From Isoetes taiwanensis (taxonomy: Eukaryota; Streptophyta; Lycopodiopsida; Isoetales; Isoetaceae), in assembly GCA_021234155.1 (NCBI GenBank), contig JAJEKV010000025.1, positions 476,474 through 540,473 on the forward strand: a stretch of DNA of 64,000 nt, read 5' to 3'. The notes under the pieces are model-generated. The model had not been told where the DNA came from. It saw nothing but the letters and a program-made list of their open reading frames with translations, and ran no database searches. The first letter of the stretch is position 1. Every line of letters starts with the position of its first letter. Below, piece by piece: positions 54,190 to 64,000 of this stretch. The translations under genes and the position numbers were made by a program.

Positions 54190-55085
54190 TATCACATTAC
54201 TCAATTACAACAAATGCTTGCCATGATTCTTTTAAATTGTGAATCATTGAATTTGCTCCAACTGTGTGAAGAAGTCCAGTTTTATATGGTTGATGACCTT
54301 TTGAATGAGAGGCACTGTTGTAGAGGATCAAAGTGTGCAAGTGTGCAATCGACTTGCAAGTTCCAAAAGAGAGGCTTACGACATGTACATTTATTAACTT
54401 TGGATCAGACCGACAAACCCTTTGCAACTGAAGAAATTGATCCAATCATTTTTGCTGAAATACCAGACAAGGATGCATATCTTGCATTGTATGATGTGGT
54501 CACCTATAATATGATGCATTGGCCCTGTGATACTAGGGATATTCAAATGCTCCTTGCATGCATGATGGTAAGTACATTAGACAATAGTTGGGTCATGCCA
54601 TATAATCCATGGGCCGCCAAACATTACTTCAACCTGCATCAATGTTGAGGTATGTACTACTACTAAGGCCGTTAAATATTTGTACATATCTATAAAGGGC
54701 CTAATACGATCAATGTGAATATAGAAGTAGCGAGTGATGGTGCACCTACTAGCAGGGTACCCACCACAAAGATCCAGTAGGACATGACAGGTTTGATCCA
54801 ACTGCTAGAAGCCTCCTAATGTACTGTGTTAACTCTTCAGGACGAGAGTAATACTATAACGACTCCCATTGATCCGTGTGTTAGGTGCTATTAATTTTGA
54901 AGATCTATGCTCTTTCGATGGGTATTAGTGTGCAACATACAAAGAAGTGTGCATTTGTCATGGGTTGCTTCGAGATGACACAAAATGGTTTGAGTCTCTT
55001 CAGGAAGCAGCTGCATGGGATATGCCATCATAGTTGCGACACATGTTCATCATGATTCTCTTAATTCCCTATGGTCGATGATTTT
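54190..55085 (+). pseudogene. Helitron Rep remnant with HUH motif
   Basis: CKFQKRGLRHVHLLTL (about 54,355-54,402) holds the His-x-His of the HUH nuclease that starts rolling-circle transposition. DPIIFAEIPDKDAYLALYDV and VTYNMMHWPC (54,440-54,530) follow, as in the family. After a frame change come WVMPYNPWAAKHYF (54,589), a YIYKGPN-like block (about 54,690), GAINFEDLCSFDGY (54,889) and KWFESLQEAAAWDMPS-LRHMF (54,984-55,045). The order is that of Helitron Rep/helicase proteins. Multiple stops and shifts, and absence of the helicase domain, show it is dead. The Helitron 3' hairpin at 59,041-59,068 is on the same strand downstream. Confidence 0.85.
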
Positions 55086-55571
55086 TTGAATGGAACTCTA
55101 GTTTTCATATCATTTCTTTCCGTACTTTGTGTTTTTTTCTTCCCAGAGTGGATATATTAACCTTGTAATTTTAACCTCTAGAAATGAGAGTGCGGAAGGC
55201 AAAAAGTAAAATTCAATATGTTCCATGGTTTCATTAGGCCATCCGAGATATAATAGGTCTTGAAAATCCAATGAGCTAAACTTCAAACTTCATAGCCACG
55301 CTTAGAATTTAATATTAAATCCAGGCAATTTAGATTAAAACGTGGAATTCCACGTTTTACTATGTTTCGGGCTTACGGTTTACATTTTCTTTTCTCTTTT
55401 TCCTTTTTTCTTTTTTTTTTCCTTTTCCTTTGGAAGATGTGGTTTGTGTTCATGTACAAAATCAGATTCTCTCACAATACAAAGATAAAACCCTAAAAAC
55501 CAGTAACGACTTTAGTTATCCATTGTGATTTTGGAAACAGTCAAAAGAATCAAATTCTTCAGATCTTTCTT
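55086..55571. other. No gene recognised
   Basis: AT-rich; a T/C-rich low-complexity run lies at 55,387-55,435. Confidence 0.4.
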
Positions 55572-56256
55572 CTATTGCCAGTATAGCTGAAGAAGGTTAG
55601 GGTTTAGGAAGGCATAGAGTGTATTGTTTCCTCCTTCTAAGTTGAGAAACTCTAAACCTTTATAAAAGTGAGGCCTAAACCATGAAGCAAAGATATATAG
55701 ATGGCCTTTACATTCCGAGGCTTCAAATTCACACTCAGGAAAAAAAAAAATCTCATTCATAAACTTCCAGGATCATATTTGCAATGGGTGCTAACCGTAA
55801 TGGCTGGGGAACCAAAGAAATGTGAAGCACCTGACAAATTAGCTGGTTAATACAGAAAAACTCCAGGGAAGGAACCAAAGTAGAAGAATTCCAAACTATG
55901 CATACTATATGCAATGCATAAGAAAGATATAAAAAAATGTCAAAGATCGCTATTTCTATCAGTATGAAAAAAGAAAAGAATTTAGGGGAGTGTGCACTTA
56001 CGAGCAATACCAGCTTGTATAATCAACATGTATAGCCAAATGCCTTCAATAGAGTCCGCAGGTATTGCAGCTTCTCAATGATGAGATAATTAACAATCTT
56101 CTTCAAGTGGTCAGCATAAACACTTGGTAAGCTACCTCCAGAGATGAGGTGCTTGTTGAGTGAAATAACTGGAAAAACTACACTGAAGGTGTCACCGTAA
56201 TCCATATTTTCCAGGGGCGAGCTATTCCGTCGATTGTTTGTTTCCAATTTTACCAT
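55572..56256 (-). other. Minus-strand open frames of unknown nature
   Basis: A frame at 56,221-56,023 (DYGDTFSVVFPVISLNKHLI, then SVYADHLKKIVNYLIIEKLQ) and one at 55,760-55,572 (EFEASECKGHLYIFASWFRP) are open and have mixed, protein-like composition. DYGDTFS resembles a copia RT motif, but the following residues do not fit. No reliable assignment. Confidence 0.2.
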
Positions 56257-56535
56257 AACTATGATGGAATACTAAAACGACATTAAACCGCTTCAGCAAT
56301 GCTACCAAATATGAAAGTAGTTTGGACTTGAGTGACGTATCCTTTCTTATTAGAGTTTAGAGCTTCTTTTGTTTAGAGCTTCTTTTGCAAAGGAAGGAAG
56401 GAATGAAGGAAGGTTTTTTATCGTCCGCGGAGGCCGGCTATTTCGCATGATGCCCTTATGTTTTTGGTTATTTACACAATGGCTTTGCCGAATGCTTTTG
56501 GTGAACGTAGACGCGTTTTTCAGAAGTAATAAATC
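56203..56535 (+). repeat. Copy of the DRP5A 3'-flank repeat, with small retro-tail insertion
   Basis: 56,203-56,478 matches 34,498-34,717. Two differences are structural: a 17-bp duplication (TTTAGAGCTTCTTTTG) and about 43 bp (AAGGAAGG...TTTTTTATCGTCCGCGGAGG) inserted at 56,391-56,433, where the DRP5A-side copy is uninterrupted. The inserted piece is the reverse of the retroelement end at 5,396-5,480. The right part (56,480-56,530) matches 44,888-44,945. Confidence 0.85.
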
Positions 56536-56639
56536 CATCCTATATTATAATGTTATACTATGTGTCCGTTTTGCATCCAGCCCTAATTCAGACGGGCAGG
56601 ATTTGCTAATACCATGGTCCACGCGAGGACCTTTAATGT

Positions 56640-57580
56640 TGGATGGACATGATTAAAAAGAGCCAAAAATCACCACGAGTTATTTTCTACTGTTGGCCCT
56701 AAAACCCTAACAAGACCCACAGCTTGAATACGAAAACACTTTTCACTGGCGAGACGGATTCAGCATCAAACGGCGCATCCACTTCTAGCTCCGATTTGTC
56801 TACTTTTTATTCTTCTTCGAATTCTTCAATATATGATACTCTTCCTCAATCTGGTAATGCCGTGAGAAGGAGCTTCTAGATCTTAGCTCTGGATTCGATG
56901 GCTATGGCCGCACTCCTTAGGGCAAAAATAGGCTTCGATGGCTATGCTGCCACTTCTTAGAGCAAAAATGGGCCGCTCTGCAGCTTCAGAGGAACTTGAG
57001 GTGGTCTTTAGGATGACTCTCTTGAAGCTTTCCTTATTTTTCTTCTTTCATCCCCTTCTCTGATACTGTATATCTTCTTAATGCAGGAGAGCAACATGTG
57101 TTAGCAGCATCATATAAGGATATTTGTGGGCTATTCATGGGCTGTGAATACGATATAACTAAACTGCATGATCATGTGTTGTTCATGGGCTGTGAAGATG
57201 ATTTATCAGGAATACGCAAAACTGCACTAACATGGTAAGGATTTTGGTAAACCTTATTTCGAGTTATAAAAGGCAGCATGAACAGAGTTTTGAGTCATTT
57301 TTTGCAGTAACTTTCTTGATTTTAGCCATAGCATCTCTGACTGGAAATGAAATACACATTCGATGTATGCCAACACAGAAATAGACGTTTCATATTTCTT
57401 TTATATCCAACTTCTTGGTTATTTTCCACTGATTTGGAATATGTATCTAATGCCTGACTAAGAGGAAAATAGTTAGAGGCCACATATAACCTTCGCTGCA
57501 TCAATTTTGTCTTTGATTTCATCTTCTTCAGATCTAAACAGGCGTAAGAACTTCATAAAATTTTGATCCTGCTGCGACCA
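56640..57580 (+). other. Unidentified leader-like and coding-like sequence before the XTH remnant
   Basis: A 40-bp direct repeat (CGATGGCTATG...CACT(C/T)CTTAG(G/A)GC) stands at about 56,898-56,976 and begins in an ATG frame (MAMAALLRAKIG) resembling an organelle-targeting start. At 57,085-57,235 a frame (EQHVLAASYKDICGLFMGCE, then DDLSGIRKTALTW) ends at a GTAAGG donor. No family is recognised. Confidence 0.3.
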
Positions 57581-57614
57581 GCCTTTGCAGCATACAAACA
57601 TCCTTTTTCCCATT

Positions 57615-58110
57615 AAATCAAACTTGAGTTTTGATACAAAATATACCAGATGGGCCCCTGATAATGTGAGATATCCAGATAATAATAAGACTGTGCAGTT
57701 GGTCCTGGATCAAGCATCTAGAGCTGGTTTTGAATCCAAGGACAATTTTTTATTTGGGCACTTCACGATGAAGATCAAATTGGTTTCTGGAGAATTTGCT
57801 GAGATAGTGACTTCCCACTATGTATGGCCTATTTAATTCTTTTTCTGGGCTAATTTGAAATTTTATTTTATGGTTTTAAGCACATCTAATGTATTTCTTT
57901 GCTCATAATTCAACAGATATGTTCAAAAACAGACAACCATGATGAGCCGCTAACTCAGCCCATGGGGGTTTATTCTAGGCTTTGAAATGCAGACGATTGG
58001 GCAACCAGAAATGGCCTTGAGAAGATCAAGTGGAGTTTTGCTCCCTTTAATGCTTCCTACAGACATTGATGCGTGCAAATGCACCAGTGACTGTATAGGT
58101 GTTTGCAGCA
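57615..58110 (+). pseudogene. Xyloglucan endotransglucosylase/hydrolase (XTH, GH16) with internal deletion
   Basis: The first piece (57,615-57,825) reads VQLVLDQASRAGFESKDNFL, then FGHFTMKIKLVSGEF, the N-terminal part of XTHs. After an intron ending CAACAG (57,916) the second reads CSKTDNHDE, the residues directly before the catalytic EIDFEFLG, and then jumps to PMGVYSRL, NADDWATRNGLEKIKWSFAP and FNASYRDIDAC, the C-terminal part. The catalytic motif and about 90 following residues are missing, and the Trp of the usual SLWNADDW is a TGA stop. XTHs cut and rejoin wall xyloglucan; this copy cannot act. It lies between a Helitron Rep remnant and a Helitron 3' end, so it may have been captured. 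Confidence 0.82.
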
Positions 58111-59040
58111 ATTCGACATGAGATTGGTGGAGACAGGCTGCTTATCAGGTGACAAGTTCAACAATATTTAACAGACTTAAATGGGTTTGATTTATGATTA
58201 TTGCAAAGATGCCTCCTGATATGCTTCTACAAACATGCCCCTTGAGCGCACTAAAGCTTTGAAACAATCTAAATTCTTTGCTTCTTGGATTTCAAGAGGT
58301 CAATTAATTTTCATTTGTAAATAATACTGTATAATGATTGAAAGAATATTTGAAAGAATATTTGCACAGGTTTGTAATGTTAATCAAAGCATTATTTAAT
58401 CACATATAATAAAATCACACTTTGTTGCAACAAGTGTGCCATATGCTAGCACTTCCCAATTTATACTTATAATAATCATGTGGAAATTTTATAACTAACC
58501 TCGAAATCTGCTCAGAAACCTTAAATCATGATAAAAACACATAAAGCCCAGGAATAAATAAACATAATTGTGAGCACGTGATTATGAAATCAAGCAAGTA
58601 GGGAACAAAAACTGTCGCAAGAAATCAATAAGCAAAGTATGATTCTAATAAACTACAAGTAAAAACCATAATATTGACAACACGAATTGGCAATTCCTTA
58701 CCACCCCTTACAAAAGTAGGTGGTACTCTACCCTTACAAAAGTAGGTGGTACTCTAGAAATTCGGAGAGAGTGATAAGCACATATGATACGATCAATGTA
58801 TTAATTCCAATAATATTACAATGATGCTAAAAGAAGAAAACTTCTTCCTTTATCTGTCTATCATGATGATCGACACAATGAAGACTATGGATAGAGAAGC
58901 AGCACAATGAAGACTATGGGTAGAGAAGCAAATCCATGTTTTCCAAAATGATTGGCACAATGAGAACTATAGATAGAGAAGTAAATCCATGGTTTCCAAA
59001 GTGAATTCTTAGGATTATCATTTACAGGTTACCAACTTCT
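58111..59040. repeat. Non-coding stretch with two small tandem repeats
   Basis: A 26-bp unit (CCCTTACAAAAGTAGGTGGT...) is doubled at 58,705-58,756. CACAATGAAGACTATGG-TAGAGAAG units follow at about 58,874, 58,902 and 58,957. No coding content. Confidence 0.65.
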
Positions 59041-59068
59041 GCCCAGCAACGCTGGGCACCATTACTAG
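59041..59068 (+). mobile_element. Helitron 3' end (hairpin and CTAG)
   Basis: GCCCAGC (59,041-59,047) pairs with GCTGGGC (59,051-59,057) around AAC; ACCATTA and then CTAG (59,065-59,068) follow, with host T next. The stem is identical to that of the minus-strand end at 45,001-45,017, so both belong to one Helitron family. Confidence 0.8.
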
Positions 59069-59074
59069 TAGAAT

Positions 59075-59303
59075 AGAATAGAATAGGTTTTTAGCATCCA
59101 CGGAGACCAATTGGCCTATGAGACCCAAACAAAAAGAGAGCCAGCAAGCGTATTACTGACAGGATTAAAAAACCCCCGCCCCGAAGGGTTTTCGAGGGAA
59201 AAACCTTAGCAGTAAGAAGCATGCTGGCACACTGTACAATTGCATAGGACAGTTCAATACCGTCCCGTAGGGTACAAACGAGTCCGTGCATCCATAACCT
59301 CAT
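59075..59303 (-). mobile_element. Non-LTR retroelement 3' end, (TATTC)n tail, minus strand
   Basis: Read on the minus strand the piece ends CCAATTGGTCTCCGTGGATG, then CTAAAAACC and the tail TATTCTATTCTATTC. It shares this 3' end with 5,396-5,480. About 225 bp is kept. It lies six bases outside the Helitron 3' terminus at 59,068. Confidence 0.65.
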
Positions 59304-59401
59304 GGAGGTATGACCCCAACAAACCCACTGACGCCGTAGTCAATAACTGATGCAACGGTTGGCCACGCACTAGTAATTGAACATATCGCTCTCGGATATG
59401 G

Positions 59402-61071
59402 GCTGTCCACGAATTTTCCACATTTCCCATTTATGACTTACTAGAAAAATTGCCCAACGTTGGCTTCCATTGTTGGGATTAACAAAAAAAATTAATAAGA
59501 GCAATATCGTTCAAGCACAAATGTTGGGCTTTGTCCTACTACAAACCATTTGAAACTGTAACTTGACATTATGGCATTGATTTCCCTAAAAGTATAGTTG
59601 TTTCTAAACTTGTCAATATATTCTTCAAACAATGGTCTCCTTTATTTTTAGCTCAATCGTACTTGCACTCTCCGTGTGTCAATATAAAGTTAAAGCACTG
59701 ACATCCTTGATATCCTTCAATTTTAGAAAAATTTGTGTACTTCGATTATGGTTTTACCATTCCAATTCATTGCTAATTTGAATACATTAGCAACGTGCTA
59801 ATTCCGTGAATGCGTATAATCAAATGAGGCAGAGATTATATGTACTTCCAAATGGCACTTGAATATGACATGAAATGTCAGAAAACAAAAAGTGAAGATA
59901 CCTTGCTCCTTTCATTGTTCTCAATGCTGAGTGTAAAAACCTATTTGTGAGATTTCTTGGATGAAGGTTAATCCAGTTAAATTATCAATTGTAGAGTGCA
60001 CCAAGCTTCTACAATTTATTTAATTTAATTACTCCCAAGGAGATCTAAACAAATATAGAAATGCAATTTTACCAACCTACATCGGCAATATATGTGTGAA
60101 ACAATCTTGAATGTGAAGTACAATTTATTTTGTTTAAAATACAAATGAACGTTAATGGATCTATTCCCAATTTTTTCATATTGCAATTTGGCAGTATCGG
60201 CCATTTTACCCGAGAAGAGCACAAGCTTCTGTAATTTGAACAATAGTGAAAACCATGAAGAAATATTAGTGAATGTTATAGATCTCTAGGTTGACTGGAT
60301 TGCTTGACTCGTTCGAATTTGCTTGGGCAATATTTGAGCCCTCAATGTGTAAATCTATTATGAAGCTGTAAAAGAACATTGAAATAACCATTAAAACAAA
60401 TGAATTCCAGTCACTGTGATTCATGGCGATAAGCTAAAAGAGAAATGTCATGGCAAGAAGCTAAAGCAAAAATATGCCATCAAGTGAGTGGGTTTGTTAT
60501 TAAAGCCGAAGAACAAATACATGAATAGTCACCTTGAATTTATACTACTTTCCATAAAAAAATCTATGCCGCTAATAATGAAGCAGTATGAATTGCGTGA
60601 ATAATAACATATTGAACAACTCTAACTGTTGGAAACTCAAATTTACAACCGGGCAATTTAGCAGGTAGCTGAGCCTACCTTGTATTAAATTTGTAAGCAC
60701 TACGTTTTATGCCATGCCCCCATGTTTCTTAGTGACAAACTGGTGATAAAACAGATGAGCAATTTTCTTTAACGTAAATTATCACCTATGTCAATCCCTA
60801 TCTGGCAAAAAACATACCTCAAAAGTGTTGTATAGGCTCTGATTTTTACAGTTGCTTCCTGTACTTCTGAAAACGAAGAATCTGCATGTATAAACCATAA
60901 GTGCGAGTTCTAAAAGATTCTTTTAGCAAATAAAAAAAGATTTTACCAGTAGTTATGTTAGATGAAGGCAAATCAGCATGATACAAAAAATGCTCCTTTG
61001 TCAGATCTTGAAGTAAGTGACCGATCAAAAAAGAGAGCACATGATGTGCATGCTATTTCCCGCATTATTAT
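59402..61071. repeat. 1.66-kb duplication, copy 2
   Basis: This matches 44,951-46,609 (see there). The Helitron CTAG is at 59,441-59,444, but its hairpin is changed (CCCAACGTTGGCTTCC), so this end is more decayed than copy 1. The 36 bp outside the CTAG are also shared, which argues for duplication of a larger piece and not for two independent insertions. Confidence 0.9.
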
Positions 61072-62870
61072 GCATATCTAAGATGATCTAAAAGGAAGAT
61101 CTCAAATGTCCCTTGCACATCTTAGCATGAAGGGAAATGGAGAAAATTTGATATCCTACTGAATGTATCATAACAATAACATGACTTCTCTATCATCAAT
61201 AAATAATTATCTTTGCATTTAAGGTGTACAAGGAAGATGTCACACCATGTTCTAGACAGAAAGTAACTAAAACTAAAAGGAAAATACAGAGGAATTCAGC
61301 TCATAAGATTGCAGTTGCGAAGGTAGCTTTGGCCTGTTGCAACAGAAAATGTAGCATCTGCCGGAGTGTTAGGTTTTCATTATTATTAGTGTTTCTTGCC
61401 GACAAAAACATAAGCGGATATACGCAGCAACTCAACTTCTAAGCAACACGCCATTAAGGCAAAAGTCTTCTGTCTTTCTAAAATAGACTTGCCTTAATTG
61501 GGCCAGAGCTTGAGAATCAAAAACCTTTTCAATTCCACGTCCTTGTTAAATAATCATGAGGCACTGTGCATCACGTATCTCTGCCATGCATGGCAACTAT
61601 GGAATATCAACACCTTGGCTTTCATTCCTTACAACATTTAAAGCATAAACACACATTTATCATCCCTATAAACATGCCTGTTATGCTACATTCATTTAAC
61701 CTCTGAGATTTATCATCCCTATAAACATGCATCTTATGCTACATTTATCTAAGCTCTCAGATCATGCAACAGTTTGAAAGGCACTTCACATTCTTCTATA
61801 CTGAAAGAGACATTATAAGAGAACTTTAGCCCTCTATACCTAGATCAAGATTATGCTTTAGGAGACATGTAATCAAACATATTTCTTCACTGCCATAGCC
61901 TATGTTGAGCTGAAGAAGATTGAAGGAGCTGCATTGAAGAACTCCAAACGTGGAGAAATGAAGCAGAGCATAAAATTTCCAAAATGGTAGTCGTAGGTTT
62001 CTAATGCAGAAAGGTATTCCTCGCCAGATTAAAAAAAAAACTTGTAGAAATCAACAAAAGGGCATATCCTTTCCACATGAGAGACAACAGGAAATTGAGA
62101 CTTTTAGAGAGATGAAAAGGAAGGCGTGCAAGATAGAGGTACTGCTGCATTGTCTGCATTATACAAAGTTATGAAGCTCAAGTTAGTACGCACAATTCTC
62201 TTATATTTGAAACTATAATGATATAACACTATTGCTGGAGAGAGAAGTTAGAAAAAAAGAGGGAATACTTCTTCTGCCAGCAGAGGTTCTTCATCACTAC
62301 AAACCTTATCCAATAAGAAGGAAACATTCCTAATCACGCAATTCCATATCTCCCTTTTGTAGCATAAGATGCATGTTTACAGGGATGACGTGTCTTTAGC
62401 AACTCCAAAGCATTTTCTTCGAAAATTGGAGATCTAGGCATCGGAATATTTTATCAAGGGCATTTCTCTGGATCCATAAATGGAAAAGAACATACCTTTA
62501 CTGTGCGGTGTCGGCATTGCCAGTAGCTCCATACATTACATAAATTTATCCAAAGTGCCACTTGGGGAAGTTTTAGGTGTTTGCCTTCAATAATAGGGTC
62601 CATAGAGGCGAATTAAACACAGTTGGAGGCTTTCGTTTTGTAGGGAACCTGCTGTGTACAAGGCTTTTTCAAGCTTTAACAATGCAAAATCCCCTTCAAA
62701 ACTATGACGTAATATGTCTTATAAGCGACCTTGCTATCTCTTTTCTCTTAAGCCACTTAAGCTTGGATGTGCTAAGCAATCTGTTAAATACCATGCAGTC
62801 ATAAAACCTCCACACTAAAACAATAGAGCAGTCTAATGCATCTGGGAGCTCTACGGCTAGTGGCATTTCC
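61072..62870. other. Gene-free stretch
   Basis: AT-rich, with no recognised coding sequence. TTTATCATCCCTATAAACATGC occurs twice (about 61,657 and 61,709), a local tandem duplication of about 52 bp. Confidence 0.5.
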
Positions 62871-63312
62871 GAAGTAAAGGCAAAGCAGGTATGCCTTCTA
62901 GATAGAGGCTTTAAAATACCTCTTGTTTGTGGCTATGGAAACCATGCCTCCTCTGGAGGAATAAAAAAACACATGCCCATGAATGCGACAAGTCCACTAT
63001 TTAAAGCCTTGATCTCCTAAAATCAAAATTGGAATTAAAATTATGCATAACCAACTCGAAATCAAACAGGAGAAAATACCTTCAGAAATAGAAGGATTCT
63101 TGAATTCTTTAAGGACATACAAGCCCACTTTTAAAGCCTTGATCACCTAAAATCAAAATTGGAATTAAAATTATGCATAACCAATTCGAAATCAAACAGG
63201 AGAAAATACCTTTAGAAATACAAGAATTCTTGAATTCTTTAAGGACAGAATATCCACAGAAGAGAGCATTGTCATTTTATATGACTGCAGAATCATATTG
63301 CCATATGCACCG
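62871..63312 (+). repeat. Repeat (inverted relative to 49,250-49,569) with internal tandem duplication
   Basis: About 135 bp containing TAAAATCAAAATTGGAATTA and AATCAAACAGGAGAAAATAC are present twice in a row (from about 62,981 and about 63,117). The copy at 49.3-49.6 kb has the unit once. A further partial copy of the left border (GGGAGCTCTAC, then GCATTTC(C/T)GAAGTAAAGG) lies at 63,415-63,480. Confidence 0.85.
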
Positions 63313-63746
63313 AGTCAAATTAAAATAAAATAAAAGGCATCAGACCAATCAAATAGAAAGACATCACAGCAATCTGATGACATCGTCTTTCTCCATCTTT
63401 TGTTTTGCGGCATTTGGGAGCTCTACATCTAGTGGCATTTCTGAAGTAAAGGCAAAGCAGTTATGATAGAGGCTTTAAAATACCTCAGGCAAACACCATA
63501 CCCACAAAAGTGATCCTTCCACAGATGTTCCAGATATTTTTTAGCATGAAAACATCCTGCAAAACAATGGAGGCCCAAATGCTGAGTTTATGAATGCTGT
63601 CATCGAGAGCTTAGTCTACATCATGAAACAGGAGACAAAAGTGCAGAACTAAAACAACAAATTGCCATTGTACTTCTACTCTGCCATATGCATGCTAATT
63701 GGATATAACCTAACCTGCATAACTCACCTTTTTCTTCGTGAAACTC

Positions 63747-63863
63747 AGAGATTACAGTTATTTAAGAATGGGATAAGAGATTACAGTTATTTAAGAATGG
63801 GATAAGAGATTACAGGTTATTTAAGAATGGGATCAGAGATTACAGTTAATCAACAATGGGATT
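63747..63863. repeat. 31-bp tandem repeat, nearly four units
   Basis: GAGATTACAGTTATTTAAGA, then ATGGGATAA, is repeated from 63,747 on, with a one-base insertion in unit 3 and divergence in unit 4. Confidence 0.9.
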
Positions 63864-64000
63864 ACCATTAAAAGATATGTTTTTTTTTTTTTAAGAACGT
63901 GTTTTACTTCATATTATACACTCAACATATTACAAAGTACTTCCAGAAGTAAGAAATGTCCCTGAAGCATCAATCACTTTTAGATGATCACACCATATTG
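63864..64000. other. End of window, nothing recognised
   Basis: A T-run at 63,880-63,892 and AT-rich sequence only. Confidence 0.4.

Noticed and set aside
56023-56221. Copia reverse transcriptase fragment on the minus strand
   Set aside because: Only DYGDTFS resembles the family; neighbouring conserved blocks are absent.
59091-59303. Protein-coding gene on the minus strand
   Set aside because: The 70-residue frame falls wholly inside the 3' end of a non-LTR retroelement, shared with 5.4 kb, and is not conserved as protein.

Overview
The window is nuclear DNA of a land plant. The evidence is a nine-exon dynamin-related gene with canonical GT-AG introns, remnants of a plant-specific cell-wall enzyme (XTH) and of a pentatricopeptide-repeat gene, a BLE2-like ARM-repeat membrane protein, and a very repeat-rich background (copia, Helitron, hAT, TIR DNA transposons, LINE and SINE debris). 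Several transposon families seen here (DUF7869-like, a family with SDG and GHGKG motifs, ZNF862-like hAT) are, as far as I know, uncommon in the usual crop genomes. A fern, lycophyte, bryophyte or gymnosperm is therefore possible, but the species cannot be read from the sequence.

Layout. 1-4.0 kb: 3' two thirds of a broken Ty1/copia retrotransposon. 4-7 kb: gene-poor, with a 5'-truncated LINE that keeps its target duplication. 7.0-10.5 kb: a decayed two-gene transposon, a short basic/coiled-coil gene on + converging on a DUF7869-like transposase remnant on -. 11.0-19.8 kb: a CpG-rich block holding about 20 copies of a 20-24 bp palindrome (core TCTCGACTCGCGAGTCGAGA), a stem-loop satellite, a 183-bp-period array that superficially resembles a CRISPR, and broken coding pieces including an FCP1/NIF-like phosphatase domain. 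20-27.5 kb: a second convergent pair, coiled coil/RING-like plus Ulp1-type protease on + and a different RNase-H-like transposase family on -. 28 kb: an orphan pirin-like exon and an unidentified terminal exon. 30.7-34.4 kb: the one clearly intact gene, DRP5A-like. 36-38 kb: orphan PPR exons. 38-43.4 kb: a tandem duplication with a SINE in one copy, then a Helitron whose Rep reading frame is interrupted by a 3,172-bp PIF/Harbinger-like element with perfect TAA duplications; the Helitron 3' hairpin ends at 43,371. 44.9-46.6 kb and 59.4-61.1 kb: two copies of one 1.66-kb duplication carrying a minus-strand Helitron end. 46.8-49.1 kb: broken hAT transposase. 50.4-52.3 kb: BLE2-like gene on -, with one frameshift. 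54.2-59.07 kb: broken Helitron Rep, a copy of the DRP5A 3' flank, an internally deleted XTH and a Helitron 3' hairpin. 61-64 kb: no gene seen, only repeat copies.

Functionally this is one housekeeping gene (cell-plate/division dynamin), one probable membrane protein gene, and tens of kilobases of nested mobile DNA carrying scraps of host genes. The parts most worth a second look are the palindrome family at 12.06-19.78 kb, whose flanking arms change together between copies, and the two convergent transposon-like pairs at 7-10.5 and 20-27.5 kb, which share an exact 25-bp block in opposite orientation.
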